A stretch of 61,792 nt of DNA from positions 1 through 61,792 of the forward strand of contig RXJA01000261.1 of the NCBI GenBank assembly GCA_003963455.1. Direction: 5' to 3'. This document shows, one piece after another, positions 1-9,634 of this stretch (its first letter is position 1; each line of letters opens with the position of its first letter). The notes under the pieces are model-generated. The model was not told the origin of the DNA. It ran no database searches and was given only the letters and a program-made list of their open reading frames with translations. The position numbers were made by a program, and so were the translations under genes. Origin of the DNA: Hyphomicrobiales bacterium (lineage in GTDB: Bacteria; Pseudomonadota; Alphaproteobacteria; Rhizobiales; Rhizobiaceae).

Positions 1-217
1 GCTTGAGGCCCAGATAGTCGCGGCCCTCGTTGGAGCGCTTGGACCAGGCGGCGCCGATCTCGGCGCGGCCGACCAGGACCCGGTGGCTGGGGGCGTTCTC
101 GCCGGTGGCGCGCTGGTCGGGGACGATGCGCACGCTCTTGGCCTGTACGCTGAGGGTGACGATTTCGCCGGTGAACTCGTTCGAGCCGGTCTTCTTGAAG
201 GTGCCGATGGTCGCCAT
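1..217 (-). CDS. DUF736 family protein (3' part cut by window edge)
   Basis: The first 72 residues are visible. The protein begins MATIGTFKKTGSNEFTGEIV and continues with VRIVPDQRATGENAPSHRVL and an AAWSKRSNEGRDYL segment, the signature of DUF736, a small (about 100 aa) protein carried by alphaproteobacterial ICEs and plasmids. Its molecular role is unknown; it usually stands near conjugation or replication genes. A strong ribosome binding site (AAGGAGA) lies about 6 bases before the ATG. The remaining third of the gene is off the left edge. Confidence 0.85.
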   Translation of the reverse strand, partial: MATIGTFKKTGSNEFTGEIVTLSVQAKSVRIVPDQRATGENAPSHRVLVGRAEIGAAWSKRSNEGRDYLGLK

Positions 218-785
218 TGTAAGTCTCCTTTTTCTGTTCCCGAGCCCGCACCATTGCGGCCTCGATGGCGATCGGCAGGCCGGAGGCGATCGACGGCGCA
301 CCCCGAAGGGGCCTGACAGCCAAGGAGGGCTTTCTTGTCTCGCGAGGAATGGCGGCGCAGCCGGCAGGGGAAGAAAGTTTGACGCGGCTGTTGCGTCACA
401 GGCGATCGAGGCGAAGCCGGCCTTCGGCCAGATCAGGCCATTGAAGAGGCCGTTTTGGAGCGGTCGAGCACGGTCAGAGAACGGAGAAGATGGCGGCTGT
501 CCCGCATCGGCAAACCGGCGTCGCGGCAATGCTCACCGGCTTCGTTTCCTCCCGGCAGGGCATTGGCGCTGCATCCTGACCCTCCACCGCCAACTGAGAT
601 ATCGCCGTGCCGGATCTTCGGTGTGTCGCGGAGACATGGACCTGGCACGACCAGCGCTCCAACGAGGGCCACTTCCCGGGGCCCAGGGTCTTTCCGCACC
701 CCACGCTTTAATCCCAACAGCCTAACGCGACGGGGGCGGTTGCCGCCAGCCGCTGGCCTCGCCCTCGCAGTGGCGACAATGACGA
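218..785. other. Intergenic stretch without a convincing gene
   Basis: This 568-bp stretch between the DUF736 gene and a small membrane protein gene holds only open frames without family-like composition or a good ribosome binding site. The promoter of the DUF736 gene should lie near its right-hand part of 233-330, but no clear -35/-10 pair is visible. Confidence 0.5.
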
Positions 786-1229
786 TCAGGCTCGCTGGAG
801 ATCCCGGCCTGACGGGCCTGGGGACGCCGCCATTCCTGCGACCCGCACGAAGGCGGTGATGCCGACCGCGATCGCCCCAATGACGGAGAAGGTGATCTGC
901 CATCCCTCGGAAGCCATGAGGTGCTTCACAATGCCATGCGTGGCGTGGAATCCAGCAATCGCCGCCGGCGCGACAAAGGCGATGGCCAGGATGAGCTTCA
1001 GCCACATCGGGCGGACGAGGGTGATCAGCAGGTGACCGGCCGCTAGCGTGAGGGCGGCGGCGACGGCTCCGACCAGGACCGCGCCAGGGATACCGGCGCC
1101 GGTGCCGTGCGCCCAGGCGCCCGCAGTCACGCCGACGAACGCCGGCAGCGCGAAGACGGCCAGCGTGAACAGCAGCCAGCAAAGCAGGCCGATGGCTGCG
1201 AGGGATGCGAATATTCCGAGGATAATCAT
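786..1229 (-). CDS. Small integral membrane protein of the ICE backbone
   Basis: A 147-aa hydrophobic protein with about four predicted membrane segments: residues 1-20 (MIILGIFASLAAIGLLCWLL), about 25-45, about 48-70 and about 80-125 in two stretches. It has no catalytic motif I recognise. The ATG at 1229 is preceded by GAGG at a suitable distance. Comparable unannotated membrane proteins sit beside DUF736 in related elements, so a role in element maintenance or transfer is possible but is inference only. Confidence 0.6.
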   Translation of the reverse strand: MIILGIFASLAAIGLLCWLLFTLAVFALPAFVGVTAGAWAHGTGAGIPGAVLVGAVAAALTLAAGHLLITLVRPMWLKLILAIAFVAPAAIAGFHATHGIVKHLMASEGWQITFSVIGAIAVGITAFVRVAGMAASPGPSGRDLQRA

Positions 1230-1369
1230 GGTGGTGGCCTCCGTGAGAAAAGGTCTGACGGTTGCGCCTCCACCACCACCGCGGCGCGACCGAATTATAG
1301 CTGAAAATCGATTGCGCCGGGAGCGGAAATCGCGTGCGACTTCCGCGTGGTGGCGCCGGTTCGCCCCCG

Positions 1370-1537
1370 TTATGGGGCGAAGGGATCGATCTCATGGACG
1401 ATCGCGGCCATGTCGCCGTCGTACTCGCTGGCGGGCGTCACCGAGAGCGTGCCGTCTCCAGCCTGGAAGATGATGATGGCAGCCATCAGGGTGGTGGCGA
1501 GGCTGAAGGCGAAAGCGTGCGCGTCGTTGAGGGACAT
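1370..1537 (-). CDS. Small hypothetical protein, 55 aa
   Basis: A short protein starting MSLNDAHAFAFSLATTLMAA, with one hydrophobic segment (about residues 9-23), a short polar stretch and an acidic C-terminus ending HEIDPFAP. The frame is open 38 codons further upstream, but the upstream part is arginine- and cysteine-rich and unlike a protein, so the ATG at 1537 is preferred. I do not recognise the family. It precedes the membrane protein gene on the same strand (140-bp gap) and may share its transcript. Confidence 0.45.
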   Translation of the reverse strand: MSLNDAHAFAFSLATTLMAAIIIFQAGDGTLSVTPASEYDGDMAAIVHEIDPFAP

Positions 1538-1851
1538 CGATCCGGCTCCTGTTTGAGCGGAGGACCATCCCCCGCTGACAGGCGCCCGAAGTGTCGGACT
1601 GAACGCTGCAATCACCGCGTAGGCGCAGCCGAAGCGGCGGCATGCTCGCATAGCCGACCCTTTACGGGTTGATGGCGTCAGGCGATCAGTCTGACCAAGG
1701 CTCAGCGCAGATAAGCGGGGGTGGTTTGCTCAACGTGGAGCCACTGACCAGCCCACAAGACGTCGTGCGTTTCGCCGTACGAATTTGCGCCGCATCGGCT
1801 AAGACATTGAACGTTGCGCTCGAAGGGTGCCGTCGTGCCGGTTTAGGCTAT
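1538..1851. other. Intergenic stretch, nothing recognised
   Basis: This 314-bp gap separates the HNH gene's 3' end from the small 55-aa gene. I see no gene, long inverted repeat or clear terminator in it. Confidence 0.4.
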
Positions 1852-2811
1852 CTAGGCCTGACGCATTCCTGCTTCGGTTAGAAACTGATCTTCCAGGTAG
1901 TCCAGCGCTGAACGAAGTCCGTTCGCCGGTAGCGCTTTGAGGTGCTCAACGGCGCGAGCAGGGAGGACCGCGCGTAGCAACTGATCACAACCACTATCGC
2001 TCCGCCAATCTATGTATCGTTCTTCCTTGAAGGAGTTTGTCAGTAGCAGGCCAGTTCTGCCGTAGACGGCCTGTATGACGAAAAATATTGACCCAAGCCT
2101 TTGGCTGACAAACGGTCTTTCAATTGCTGCTTGATCGCCGCCTGCTTTCGTCATTTTCTCGATAGCAGTTTGTGGGTTCCGATATTCCAGGATGGAATCC
2201 ATCAATGGCAGGTGGTCTGCACCGATAAAATACGCGTTCATCTCTTCCGGAAGGAGGATCGTATCTACGAATACCACCATACTGAACTCGGTCGAGAACC
2301 TTCGCAAAATCTGCCACAGGTTCTCTACCGCTTGAATTTGACGCTGGTTGAGAAGATTGCCGCTGGTTCCCGCGGCGGCCTGTACCGTGAGATGTGTAGC
2401 ATGCACTGTATGTGCTGAGAGGCCGCCGGTCTGTCCGACTGTCGAAACGTTCTGCTGGATTGAAATCGCGATCCGTGAAACTTCGTCTTCGGGAAGGGCC
2501 GTCGCGTTTGCCTCATGGTCATGCTTGATGTGCAAGAGGCGTTCGACTGGATACGAGACCTCGTCGTCGTCGATCACCGTGTGGTGGGTAGGGCACATCA
2601 GGACCAAGTTATCGCGGTGGTGACGCTCGGTCGCTGGTTGCGCCGGATCGAACCGCGCGCTTCCCCGGCGAGCCCCTTTCATATGACAAACCTCACCGAC
2701 GAGCGTGTCACCGAGGGCCATCGGAGCTTTGCATTTCGGAAAAGCACAGCGATTGCCAGACCTAGCAAACAGAAGCTTTATATCTGTGATACCTGGGCCA
2801 CTGCTCGACAT
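1852..2811 (-). CDS. HNH endonuclease-like protein with unassigned C-terminal domain
   Basis: A 319-aa protein. Residues 15-81 form an HNH/zinc-binding nuclease core: Cys22 and Cys27 in RCAFPKCKAPM, Cys42-His43 in GEVCHMKGA, then a DNLVLMCPTHHTVID segment (67-81) typical of HNH proteins. A linker with the motif QTGGLSAHTVHATHLTV follows, then about 180 residues I cannot assign, with helical and hydrophobic stretches. The start is the ATG at 2811, with GGAG about 10 bases upstream; the frame is open to a GTG at 2943 that overlaps the DUF2493 stop, but that extension looks non-coding. The architecture (HNH plus variable sensor-like domain), the lower GC and the position as an insertion in the ICE backbone suggest a defence nuclease. 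That function is inferred. Confidence 0.7.
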   Translation of the reverse strand: MSSSGPGITDIKLLFARSGNRCAFPKCKAPMALGDTLVGEVCHMKGARRGSARFDPAQPATERHHRDNLVLMCPTHHTVIDDDEVSYPVERLLHIKHDHEANATALPEDEVSRIAISIQQNVSTVGQTGGLSAHTVHATHLTVQAAAGTSGNLLNQRQIQAVENLWQILRRFSTEFSMVVFVDTILLPEEMNAYFIGADHLPLMDSILEYRNPQTAIEKMTKAGGDQAAIERPFVSQRLGSIFFVIQAVYGRTGLLLTNSFKEERYIDWRSDSGCDQLLRAVLPARAVEHLKALPANGLRSALDYLEDQFLTEAGMRQA

Positions 2812-2939
2812 TATCCTGCTCCAGACCGAGAGGCTCTGATTGTGTGCAGACCTTTGGCTCTTTGAAGACTGCACAATATCGTTCGGCAACTGGGCGGCTA
2901 GTGGTCGCAGACGATTTGCAGGAGAAAATTCAGCGGCGC

Positions 2940-3863
2940 TCACGCGCCGCCAAACTTCCAGACCGGGATGCCGAGCTTCTTGGCCTTGTCGGCGAGGTTG
3001 TCGTTGATGCCGGTGCCGGGGAAGTGCATCACGCCTTTCGGCAGAACTTCCAGCATCTCGTCGTTGCGCTTGAAGGGCGCTGCGCGGCCGTGCTTCGTCC
3101 AGTCCGGTGCGAAACCAATCTGCGGCACGTTGCGGTTCGTGGCCCAGAGCGACGCGATCTTCTCGGCGCCCTTCGGCGACTTGCCGTGCATCAGCACCAT
3201 GTCCGGGTGCTTTTCGTGCACCTGATCGAGCTTGGCCCAGATCAGCCGGTGATCGTTGAAGTCGAGCCCGCCGGTGATGATGATCTTCGGACCAGCGGGA
3301 AGAAGGATCGTCTGCTCGGCGCGCCGCTTCGCTGCCAGGAAGTCGCGGCTGTCGATCATCGCCGAGGTGAGATTGCGGTGGTTGACCCTTGACCCGCTGC
3401 GCGGAAGCCAGGTCTTGCCGACGTGGCGTTCGTAGTGTTCGGCCGCCTGATCGCGCATCAGCTCGAAGGCGTTCTGGCGTTCGATGAGGGTCTGGCCCTC
3501 GGCGATGTGGCGCTCGAGTTCGACCGCCTTCACCTCGCTGCCGTCCTGTTCACGCTGCCCGCGGCGTTGTGCCTGCTCGTTGTCGTCGAGTTCGCGCGCG
3601 ATCCGGTCGGTGGCGCAGTGGAAGACGTTGACCGTAGACCAAAGGAGATCGTCGAGGTCGGGTTCGAGGCGAGTGTCCTCCAGCGTTCCGATCAGGGCGT
3701 CGAAGATGTCGGCGATGGCGCCTGCAACCGCGTTGCCGTCCGGCAGAAGCCGCTGGTCGGGTTCATCCTCGAAGGGACGATAGCCGTGGAGCTGGAGCTC
3801 GTTGAGGACATGATCGGTGGGCGATGAGGCGTGATGCGGTTCGAAGTCGTCGTGCTCGCTCAT
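2940..3863 (-). CDS. DUF2493 (SLOG/YspA-like) protein
   Basis: A 307-aa protein. The C-terminal ~115 residues carry the DUF2493 pattern: GPKIIITGGLDFNDHRLIW, then MVLMHGKSPKGAEKIASLWA and a PGTGINDNLADKAKKLGIPV segment, a Rossmann-like nucleotide-binding fold of the SLOG superfamily. The N-terminal half is acidic and helical, with no motif I recognise. The frame is open to 3905, but the ATG at 3863 has GGAG 8 bases upstream and begins MSEHDDFEPHH. Members are common in alphaproteobacterial ICEs; the ligand is unknown. It precedes the HNH gene on the same strand. Confidence 0.85.
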   Translation of the reverse strand: MSEHDDFEPHHASSPTDHVLNELQLHGYRPFEDEPDQRLLPDGNAVAGAIADIFDALIGTLEDTRLEPDLDDLLWSTVNVFHCATDRIARELDDNEQAQRRGQREQDGSEVKAVELERHIAEGQTLIERQNAFELMRDQAAEHYERHVGKTWLPRSGSRVNHRNLTSAMIDSRDFLAAKRRAEQTILLPAGPKIIITGGLDFNDHRLIWAKLDQVHEKHPDMVLMHGKSPKGAEKIASLWATNRNVPQIGFAPDWTKHGRAAPFKRNDEMLEVLPKGVMHFPGTGINDNLADKAKKLGIPVWKFGGA

Positions 3864-4175
3864 GGGATGCTCCGTCGGTTGGACCGCGACCGTCGCGGCC
3901 TTCATGGCGACGATGCCGGCGAGCGGGCCGGCCCTGCACCCGGAGCGCAGCGGAGGGCCAGAGCGTCAGCGGAGGATGGCGAAGGCCGGCGATTTTGCCT
4001 CGCGATGGAAAGGCGCGGCACGCGCCGCCGGAAAATCGTCGGCCGCAGCCATTGCCGGGTTGGTCCGTTTGCTGGTCGATCGCCCTCTCGAAGGCCGAGG
4101 CGCGGTCCCCTCCGATGGTTGGCGCATCCGCGCAAGCATGACGACGGACCGCCGTTGCCGCTCTCGCGTGCCGGG
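3864..4175. other. Intergenic stretch between TOPRIM and DUF2493 genes
   Basis: This 312-bp gap has short open frames with arginine/proline-rich shadow composition and no convincing gene. The DUF2493 promoter probably lies here, but no consensus elements stand out. Confidence 0.4.
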
Positions 4176-5210
4176 CTATGCCGCCAGCGCCATGAACCTT
4201 GCGAAGTCCTGAGGGGCGATCTGCGTCCGTGACTGCTGCCGGAGATGCTCGATCCCCAGGGCGCGGAGATCCTCGTTGAAGTCGCCGAGCGCCGGCGAGA
4301 AGATCGCCTCGATTCCGACGGCGTTGGCCCGTTCGATCAGCCTGTCACGCGCACCGTCACCGGCAGGGTCATTGTCGCGCACGATGTAGAGCCGTCGCAG
4401 CGTATCGGGGAACAGGATGGCGGCGAGATGCGCCGCCGAGAGCGCCGCCAGCATGGGCATGCCGGGAAGGACCTGTCGGAGCGACAGGACGGTCTCAATG
4501 CCTTCGCCGGCCGCGATCACCTCGCCAGCGACGCCAAAGCGCACTGCGTTGCCGAGTAGGTCGCCCATCGCTCGTCTCGGTGTGTCGATCGGCGCTTTGT
4601 CCCGCGATCGGGGATCGAGCCAGGTTCGGTGCGCGCCCGTGATCTTGCCGTCGAGATCGGTGACAGCGGCGATCATGGCCGGCCAGGTCTCCGTGGGCGC
4701 GTACTCGTCGGGCCGATAGTAGCAGCGTGGATGGAAGCGAAGGTTTCCGGTCCCGCGTAAATCCGTGATGCCGCGTTCCCGCAAATACGCTTGCACAGTT
4801 GTGCCCGTAATCGGCTGCGACATGCCGATGAGACGACGGGCCGCTTCCGGCGAGCCGCTCGGTGCTGGCCGTTGACGCGGCTGAATTCGCGGCTCCGGCG
4901 CGGGTCGCGGCATACTGAGGAAGGTCCGTGCCTCGTCGGCCACGTCCTTGAAGTCGATCAGACCGCAACTTTCACGGATGACGTCGAGAAGATCGCCATG
5001 CTCGCCGGTGGCGGCGTCGGTCCATTTGCCCGCAACACCTTTGGGCGTATCCTTGAGCCGGACGTACATCGACCGGCCAGGCGTGTTGCGCACGTCGCCG
5101 ACCAACCAGTAGCGGCCCTCGCGACGCCCGCTGGACAGATAATGGCGGCACACCGCCTCGGGCTGCCGGCCGAGATTGCGCGCGAGTTCGGAAGCATCCT
5201 GCCGGGCCAT
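4176..5210 (-). CDS. TOPRIM domain / DUF7146-type primase-like protein
   Basis: A 344-aa protein. The N-terminus (1-95) resembles the DNA-binding part of plasmid primases; the C-terminal half has a TOPRIM core with Glu236 and Glu239 in AAGEGIETVLS and the acidic pair Asp279/Asp281 in RDNDPAGDGARD. A role in priming or replicating the excised element is likely. The ATG at 5210 overlaps the TGA of the upstream helicase gene by one base (TGATG), which implies translational coupling and supports this start over the longer open frame. The pairing with the strawberry-notch-like gene is typical of alphaproteobacterial ICEs. Confidence 0.85.
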   Translation of the reverse strand: MARQDASELARNLGRQPEAVCRHYLSSGRREGRYWLVGDVRNTPGRSMYVRLKDTPKGVAGKWTDAATGEHGDLLDVIRESCGLIDFKDVADEARTFLSMPRPAPEPRIQPRQRPAPSGSPEAARRLIGMSQPITGTTVQAYLRERGITDLRGTGNLRFHPRCYYRPDEYAPTETWPAMIAAVTDLDGKITGAHRTWLDPRSRDKAPIDTPRRAMGDLLGNAVRFGVAGEVIAAGEGIETVLSLRQVLPGMPMLAALSAAHLAAILFPDTLRRLYIVRDNDPAGDGARDRLIERANAVGIEAIFSPALGDFNEDLRALGIEHLRQQSRTQIAPQDFARFMALAA

Positions 5211-8200
5211 CACGCAGCCTCCCGCTCGGAGATGCGCGTGATCGGGAACGCGTCGATCAGCTTGGCTAGCACGCCCGGTCCGGCGGCGTCGGCCGGCACG
5301 AAGAAGCGCAGCTTCCACGAGATGATCTCGCTGAACAAGCCATAAGCGCGCAGCCGATCGCGCATCGCATCAGTGAAGCCCGATAGCTCGATGCGGTTAG
5401 TCCCCATCACCCGGGTGCGGCGCAGCCGAATACCCTCGGCGAGGTCGAGGATCGTGGCGCCGTCGATCAGCGCCATGAAGGCGGCATCCGGCGTGAGCAT
5501 GCTCGCGCCCATGGTGCTCGCGTTCGCGGCCCAGGCGGGCGATACGCGGCGACCGATGATGCGCTCGCCCGCGTCGGTCTGGAGCCGGTAAACCCGCGTC
5601 GACTCGTTGGGCAGCCGCTTCCATATCGGCAGCAGCAAGCCGGCGACGATGTGGATCGTGCTGTCGGAGAACTCCGGCACCTCGGCCAGCTCGGCGTCCC
5701 AGGCGGTCGCAAAGCTGCCGCGGTCGGCCTCCTCCCAATGGCTCTCATCCATCATGCGAAGCGGGGCGTAGTGCTGCTCCATCGGCCGGATCAGGCAGAC
5801 GCGCCGTTCGATCTCGCCATCGTCGAGCATCATCGACGGTGCGGGAATCTGCACGGCGGCGCGACCGGAGCGGCCGTTGACCAAGAACCCCGCGCGCGGA
5901 TCGGAGAGATGGTCGAGCGCGTCGGCTAGGCTTGTCGGCCGGTTGCGCTCCCGGCGGGTGATGGTGAGCAGCCGCGTTTCCGCGTCGGTGCCAGGGTGCG
6001 TGTGGATCACCTGGCTGTCGGTGATGACGAAGCTCTCGGCCTGCAGTGTCTCGAGCCCGATGTCATAGATGCCGCTGCGGATCGCGCCCTCGACCTTGGC
6101 GGTGAGGAGCTGTTCGAATGCTGTGAACAGCACGCCCTGCAGGTCGATCGTGAGCGCCAGCAGACGGTTGAGAAAGGTAGTGATCGGCGGCAGCTCGTCC
6201 TTGATGCCGTTATCGTCCATGAGCTTGAGGCCAGTGGCGGACTCGAAGCGGTCGAGCGAGCAGCCCTCGACCTTGCCGCGGACGAGCAGCAGGTAGAGCT
6301 GGCGTAGCGCATCGCGGGCGTATCGGCTTTCGAGATTGTCCTCGGGCCGGAACAGGCCCTGGCCGCCGGTCTGGCGCTGCCCGCGCGTGATGGCGCCGAG
6401 CGTGTCCAGCCGGCGCGCGATCGTCGATAGGAAGCGCTTCTCGGCCTTCACGTCGGTGGCGATTGGCCGGAACAGCGGCGGCTGCGCCTGGTTGGTGCGG
6501 TTGGTGCGGCCGAGCCCCTGGATCGCGGCGTCGGCCTTCCAGCCCGGCTCCAAGAGATAGTGGATGCGCAGGCGCTGATTCCTGACGGCAAGGTCTGCGT
6601 GATAGCTGCGCCCCGTGCCACCGGCGTCCGAGAAGACGAGGATGCGCTTTTGGTCGTCCATGAAAGAGGCCGCCTCGGCCAGATTGGCGGACGCCGCCCG
6701 GTTTTCGACGGCGAGTCGTTCGCCTTTGCGCACCACGCGCCGCGACCTGCCGGTGACCTCCGCCACCACGTTGGTGCCGAAGCGCTGGACGATCTGGTCG
6801 AGCGCGCCGGGAACGGGGGTCAGTGATGCCAGCCGTTCGATCAGCTCGTCGCGGCGGGCGACGGCTTCCCGGCTCTCGACAGGCTGACCGTCCCGGTAGA
6901 CCGGACGCGACGACAGATTGCCCTCGCTGTCGGTGAACGGCTCGTAGAGCTGCACCGGGAAGGAATGGGCGAGGTAATCCAGGACATATTCCCTGGGCGT
7001 GATGTCCACCCGGACGTCGTTCCATTCCTCGGTGGGGATCTCGGCGAGACGCCGTTCCATCAGCGCTTCGCCGGTCGAGACGATCTGGATCACGGCGGAA
7101 TGGCCATCGGCCAGGTCCTGCTCGATCGAGCGGACCAGGGTCGGGGTCTTCATGCTGGTCAAAAGATGGCCGAAGAAGCGCTGCTTGGCGGATTCGAAAG
7201 CCGAGCGTGCGGCTGACTTCGCCTGCCGGTTCAGCGTGCCGCTGTCGCCGGTGATGTTGGCGGCCTGCATCGCCGCGTCGAGATGATTGTGGATGATGGC
7301 GAAGGCGCCGGCATAGGCATCGTAGATGCGCGTCTGCTCGGGCGTGAGCTGGTGTTCGAGCAACTCATATTCGACGCCGTCATAAGAGAGCGAGCGGGCG
7401 GTGTAGAGGCCGAGGGAGCGCAGATCGCGCGCCAGCACCTCCATAGCCGCGACGCCCCCATTCTCGACCGCCTCGACGAATTCGGCACGGTTGGCGAAGG
7501 GGAAATCCGCGCCCCACCACAGGCCGAGCCGCTGGGCATAGGCGAGATTGTGAACCGTGGTCGCGCCGGTTGCCGAGACGTAGACGACGCGCGCGTTCGG
7601 TAGCGCGTGCTGGAGGCGCAAGCCCGCACGGCCCTGCTGCGAAGGCGCGACATCGCCTCGTTCTCCCTTGCCGCCACCGGCGTTCTGCATGGCGTGGCTT
7701 TCGTCGAAAATGATCACTCCGTCGAAATCGGTGCCCAACCATTCGACGATCTGCTTGACCCGCGAAAGCTTCTGACCGCGGTCTTCGGACCGTAGCGTGG
7801 CATAGGTGGTGAAAAGGATGCCTTCCGCTAGGCGGATCGCCGTGCCTTGCGGGAAACGCGACAGTGGCGTGACCAGCAATCGCTCCATGCCGAGCGCGGA
7901 CCAGTCGCGCTGGGCGTCTTCGAGCAGCTTGTCGGACTTGGAGATCCAGACCGCCTTGCGCCGGCCCTGGAGCCAGTTGTCGAGGATGATCCCGGCAGAC
8001 TGGCGGCCCTTGCCGGCGCCGGTGACATCGCCGAGCATGAAGCCCTTGCGGAAGCGGACGGCGTTCTGCGCATCGTCGGGCGCGGCCAAGACGAGATCGC
8101 ACGTCTCGTCCACGGTCCAGGCGCCGGCGAGATAGTCGCCATGGGCCTCACCGGCGTAGATCACCGTCTCGAGCTGGGCGTCGGACAGCACGCCATTGCT

Positions 8201-9538
8201 GACGATGTGAGTGGGGAGCAGCGGCCGATAGCTGGGCTTCGGCGGTGCGACCGATGCCATGGCGGCCGACTGCACGAGCTTGGTAGGATGCGGCAGCGCG
8301 TCCGGGATGCGGATCGACTGAAGCGCGTAGGACTCGTAAATCGAGTCCGAGAGGCGACCGCCCTCCGGCGGCGTCCAGTCGATCGTCTCGTAGTGAAGAG
8401 GCACGCCTTCGGGCTGGGCTATGCGGCGCGTAGGCGCTGCGGATGCAGTCCGGGCGAGATGGCGGCGCACGGTGCGCGGTGTGACCGCCGTGCCCGCGAT
8501 CGTCGTCGGCAGCAATACCGGCAAGCGGGCCGGAACCTGCTGGTCGATCCATGCGAGCAGGGTCGCAACATCGGGCGCGAGACCGGCGGAGTCGGGAAAA
8601 CGTGCCGGGTCCTGGGCTGGCGCCTTGTCGAGGACGGTCAGGCGCGTCTCGATGGTCGTGCCATGCTTGGAATAGACCGAGCCCGCGAGGGCGGCCGTGA
8701 ATACGACACGCCCTCGTTCCTGCAGGCGGATGAAGGCGTCGCGCCAGGCCGGGTGCTCAGGCGAGAAGTTCGCCCCGGTGATGGTGACGAGGCGGCCGCC
8801 ATCGGCGAGACGCGCGAGGGCCGAGGCGACATGGCGATAGGCGGCGTCGGCCACCCGCCCGGTGACGTTCGCCATCACCGAGAACGGCGGGTTCATGATG
8901 ATGACGCTGGGATCGGCCGTCCGATCGAGATGATCGTCGATCTGGGCGGCGTCGAAGCGCGTGACGGAGCTGGCCGGAAAAAGGGAGGCGAGCAGGTCGG
9001 CGCGGGTCTCGGCAAGCTCGTTGAGGATGAGGGCGGAGCCGGCGATCTCGGCGAGGATAGCAAGCAGGCCGGTGCCGGCCGAAGGCTCCAGCACGCGGTC
9101 GGTCGGGGTCAGCGATGCCGCGGTCAGGGCGGCGAGACCGAGCGGGACCGGCGTCGAGAATTGCTGCAAGGCCTGCGCTTCCTCGGAGCGCCGCGTGTGT
9201 GTGGGAAGAAGGGTGACGATCTTTGTCAGCGCGGAAAGGCGTGAAGCCGGCGAAGCGGCTTTGCGGAAAAGCGCCTTTCCGAATTTGCGTAGAAAGAGAA
9301 CGGTCGCGACCTCGCAAGCGTCATAGGCCGTCTTCCAGTCCCACGCGCCGGCAGCGTCGGACCCGCCGAAGGCCGCTTCCATGGCCGTGCGCAGGGTCGC
9401 GGCACCGACCGGTCGGCCCAGTTCAAGATAAGGGAGGAGATGCTCGGCGGCGGCCAGTACGGCTGAGGCCGGCGGCGTCGCAGGCGCGAGCGGGAGGGAG
9501 ACTGCCGGGCCGGCAGCCGGAAGCGGAGCGTCAAGCAT
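5210..9538 (-). CDS. Methyltransferase-helicase fusion, strawberry-notch family
   Basis: A 1442-aa protein. Residues 140-300 form an N6-adenine-type methyltransferase: motif I EPSAGTG at 151-157 and catalytic NPPF at 216-219. Residues about 450-700 form an SF2 helicase: P-loop GAGKGRQ at 507-513 and DESH at 612-615. Residues about 960-1200 carry the strawberry-notch helicase C-terminal region, with GLGRTNRTNQ at 1008-1017. The last ~240 residues are unassigned. These proteins are ICE backbone genes thought to act in DNA processing or in protecting transferred DNA; the exact role is unproven. It is cotranscribed with the TOPRIM gene (1-base overlap). The 5' leader carries a structured element shared with parB and DUF932. 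Confidence 0.9.
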   Translation of the reverse strand: MLDAPLPAAGPAVSLPLAPATPPASAVLAAAEHLLPYLELGRPVGAATLRTAMEAAFGGSDAAGAWDWKTAYDACEVATVLFLRKFGKALFRKAASPASRLSALTKIVTLLPTHTRRSEEAQALQQFSTPVPLGLAALTAASLTPTDRVLEPSAGTGLLAILAEIAGSALILNELAETRADLLASLFPASSVTRFDAAQIDDHLDRTADPSVIIMNPPFSVMANVTGRVADAAYRHVASALARLADGGRLVTITGANFSPEHPAWRDAFIRLQERGRVVFTAALAGSVYSKHGTTIETRLTVLDKAPAQDPARFPDSAGLAPDVATLLAWIDQQVPARLPVLLPTTIAGTAVTPRTVRRHLARTASAAPTRRIAQPEGVPLHYETIDWTPPEGGRLSDSIYESYALQSIRIPDALPHPTKLVQSAAMASVAPPKPSYRPLLPTHIVSNGVLSDAQLETVIYAGEAHGDYLAGAWTVDETCDLVLAAPDDAQNAVRFRKGFMLGDVTGAGKGRQSAGIILDNWLQGRRKAVWISKSDKLLEDAQRDWSALGMERLLVTPLSRFPQGTAIRLAEGILFTTYATLRSEDRGQKLSRVKQIVEWLGTDFDGVIIFDESHAMQNAGGGKGERGDVAPSQQGRAGLRLQHALPNARVVYVSATGATTVHNLAYAQRLGLWWGADFPFANRAEFVEAVENGGVAAMEVLARDLRSLGLYTARSLSYDGVEYELLEHQLTPEQTRIYDAYAGAFAIIHNHLDAAMQAANITGDSGTLNRQAKSAARSAFESAKQRFFGHLLTSMKTPTLVRSIEQDLADGHSAVIQIVSTGEALMERRLAEIPTEEWNDVRVDITPREYVLDYLAHSFPVQLYEPFTDSEGNLSSRPVYRDGQPVESREAVARRDELIERLASLTPVPGALDQIVQRFGTNVVAEVTGRSRRVVRKGERLAVENRAASANLAEAASFMDDQKRILVFSDAGGTGRSYHADLAVRNQRLRIHYLLEPGWKADAAIQGLGRTNRTNQAQPPLFRPIATDVKAEKRFLSTIARRLDTLGAITRGQRQTGGQGLFRPEDNLESRYARDALRQLYLLLVRGKVEGCSLDRFESATGLKLMDDNGIKDELPPITTFLNRLLALTIDLQGVLFTAFEQLLTAKVEGAIRSGIYDIGLETLQAESFVITDSQVIHTHPGTDAETRLLTITRRERNRPTSLADALDHLSDPRAGFLVNGRSGRAAVQIPAPSMMLDDGEIERRVCLIRPMEQHYAPLRMMDESHWEEADRGSFATAWDAELAEVPEFSDSTIHIVAGLLLPIWKRLPNESTRVYRLQTDAGERIIGRRVSPAWAANASTMGASMLTPDAAFMALIDGATILDLAEGIRLRRTRVMGTNRIELSGFTDAMRDRLRAYGLFSEIISWKLRFFVPADAAGPGVLAKLIDAFPITRISEREAA

Positions 9539-9634
9539 GATGGAGACCTCGGAGAGCTGAGACGGACGAGCCGGCCCGGCACTCTCTCTCGACCGGACGG
9601 GCTCAAACCCGTCCCGGCCACCCTCTCACTCTGA
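9539..9634 (-). promoter_or_regulatory. Structured 5' leader of the methyltransferase-helicase gene
   Basis: In the sense of the gene, a purine tract AGAGTGAGAG (9632-9623) is followed by a hairpin with arms CCGGGACGGG (9617-9608) and CCCGTCCGG (9601-9593) around a 6-base loop, then a GAGAGAGAG tract. The same order (purine tract, a CCG-GACGGG arm, GAGAG tract, complementary CCCGTC arm) occurs before parB and DUF932, but here the hairpin is about 55 bases from the ATG and does not cover the ribosome binding site. Confidence 0.5.

Noticed and set aside
433..1395. A 320-codon minus-strand frame around the small membrane protein
   Set aside because: It covers the membrane protein gene in another frame and is Arg/Pro/His-rich; the 147-aa hydrophobic frame is the convincing one.
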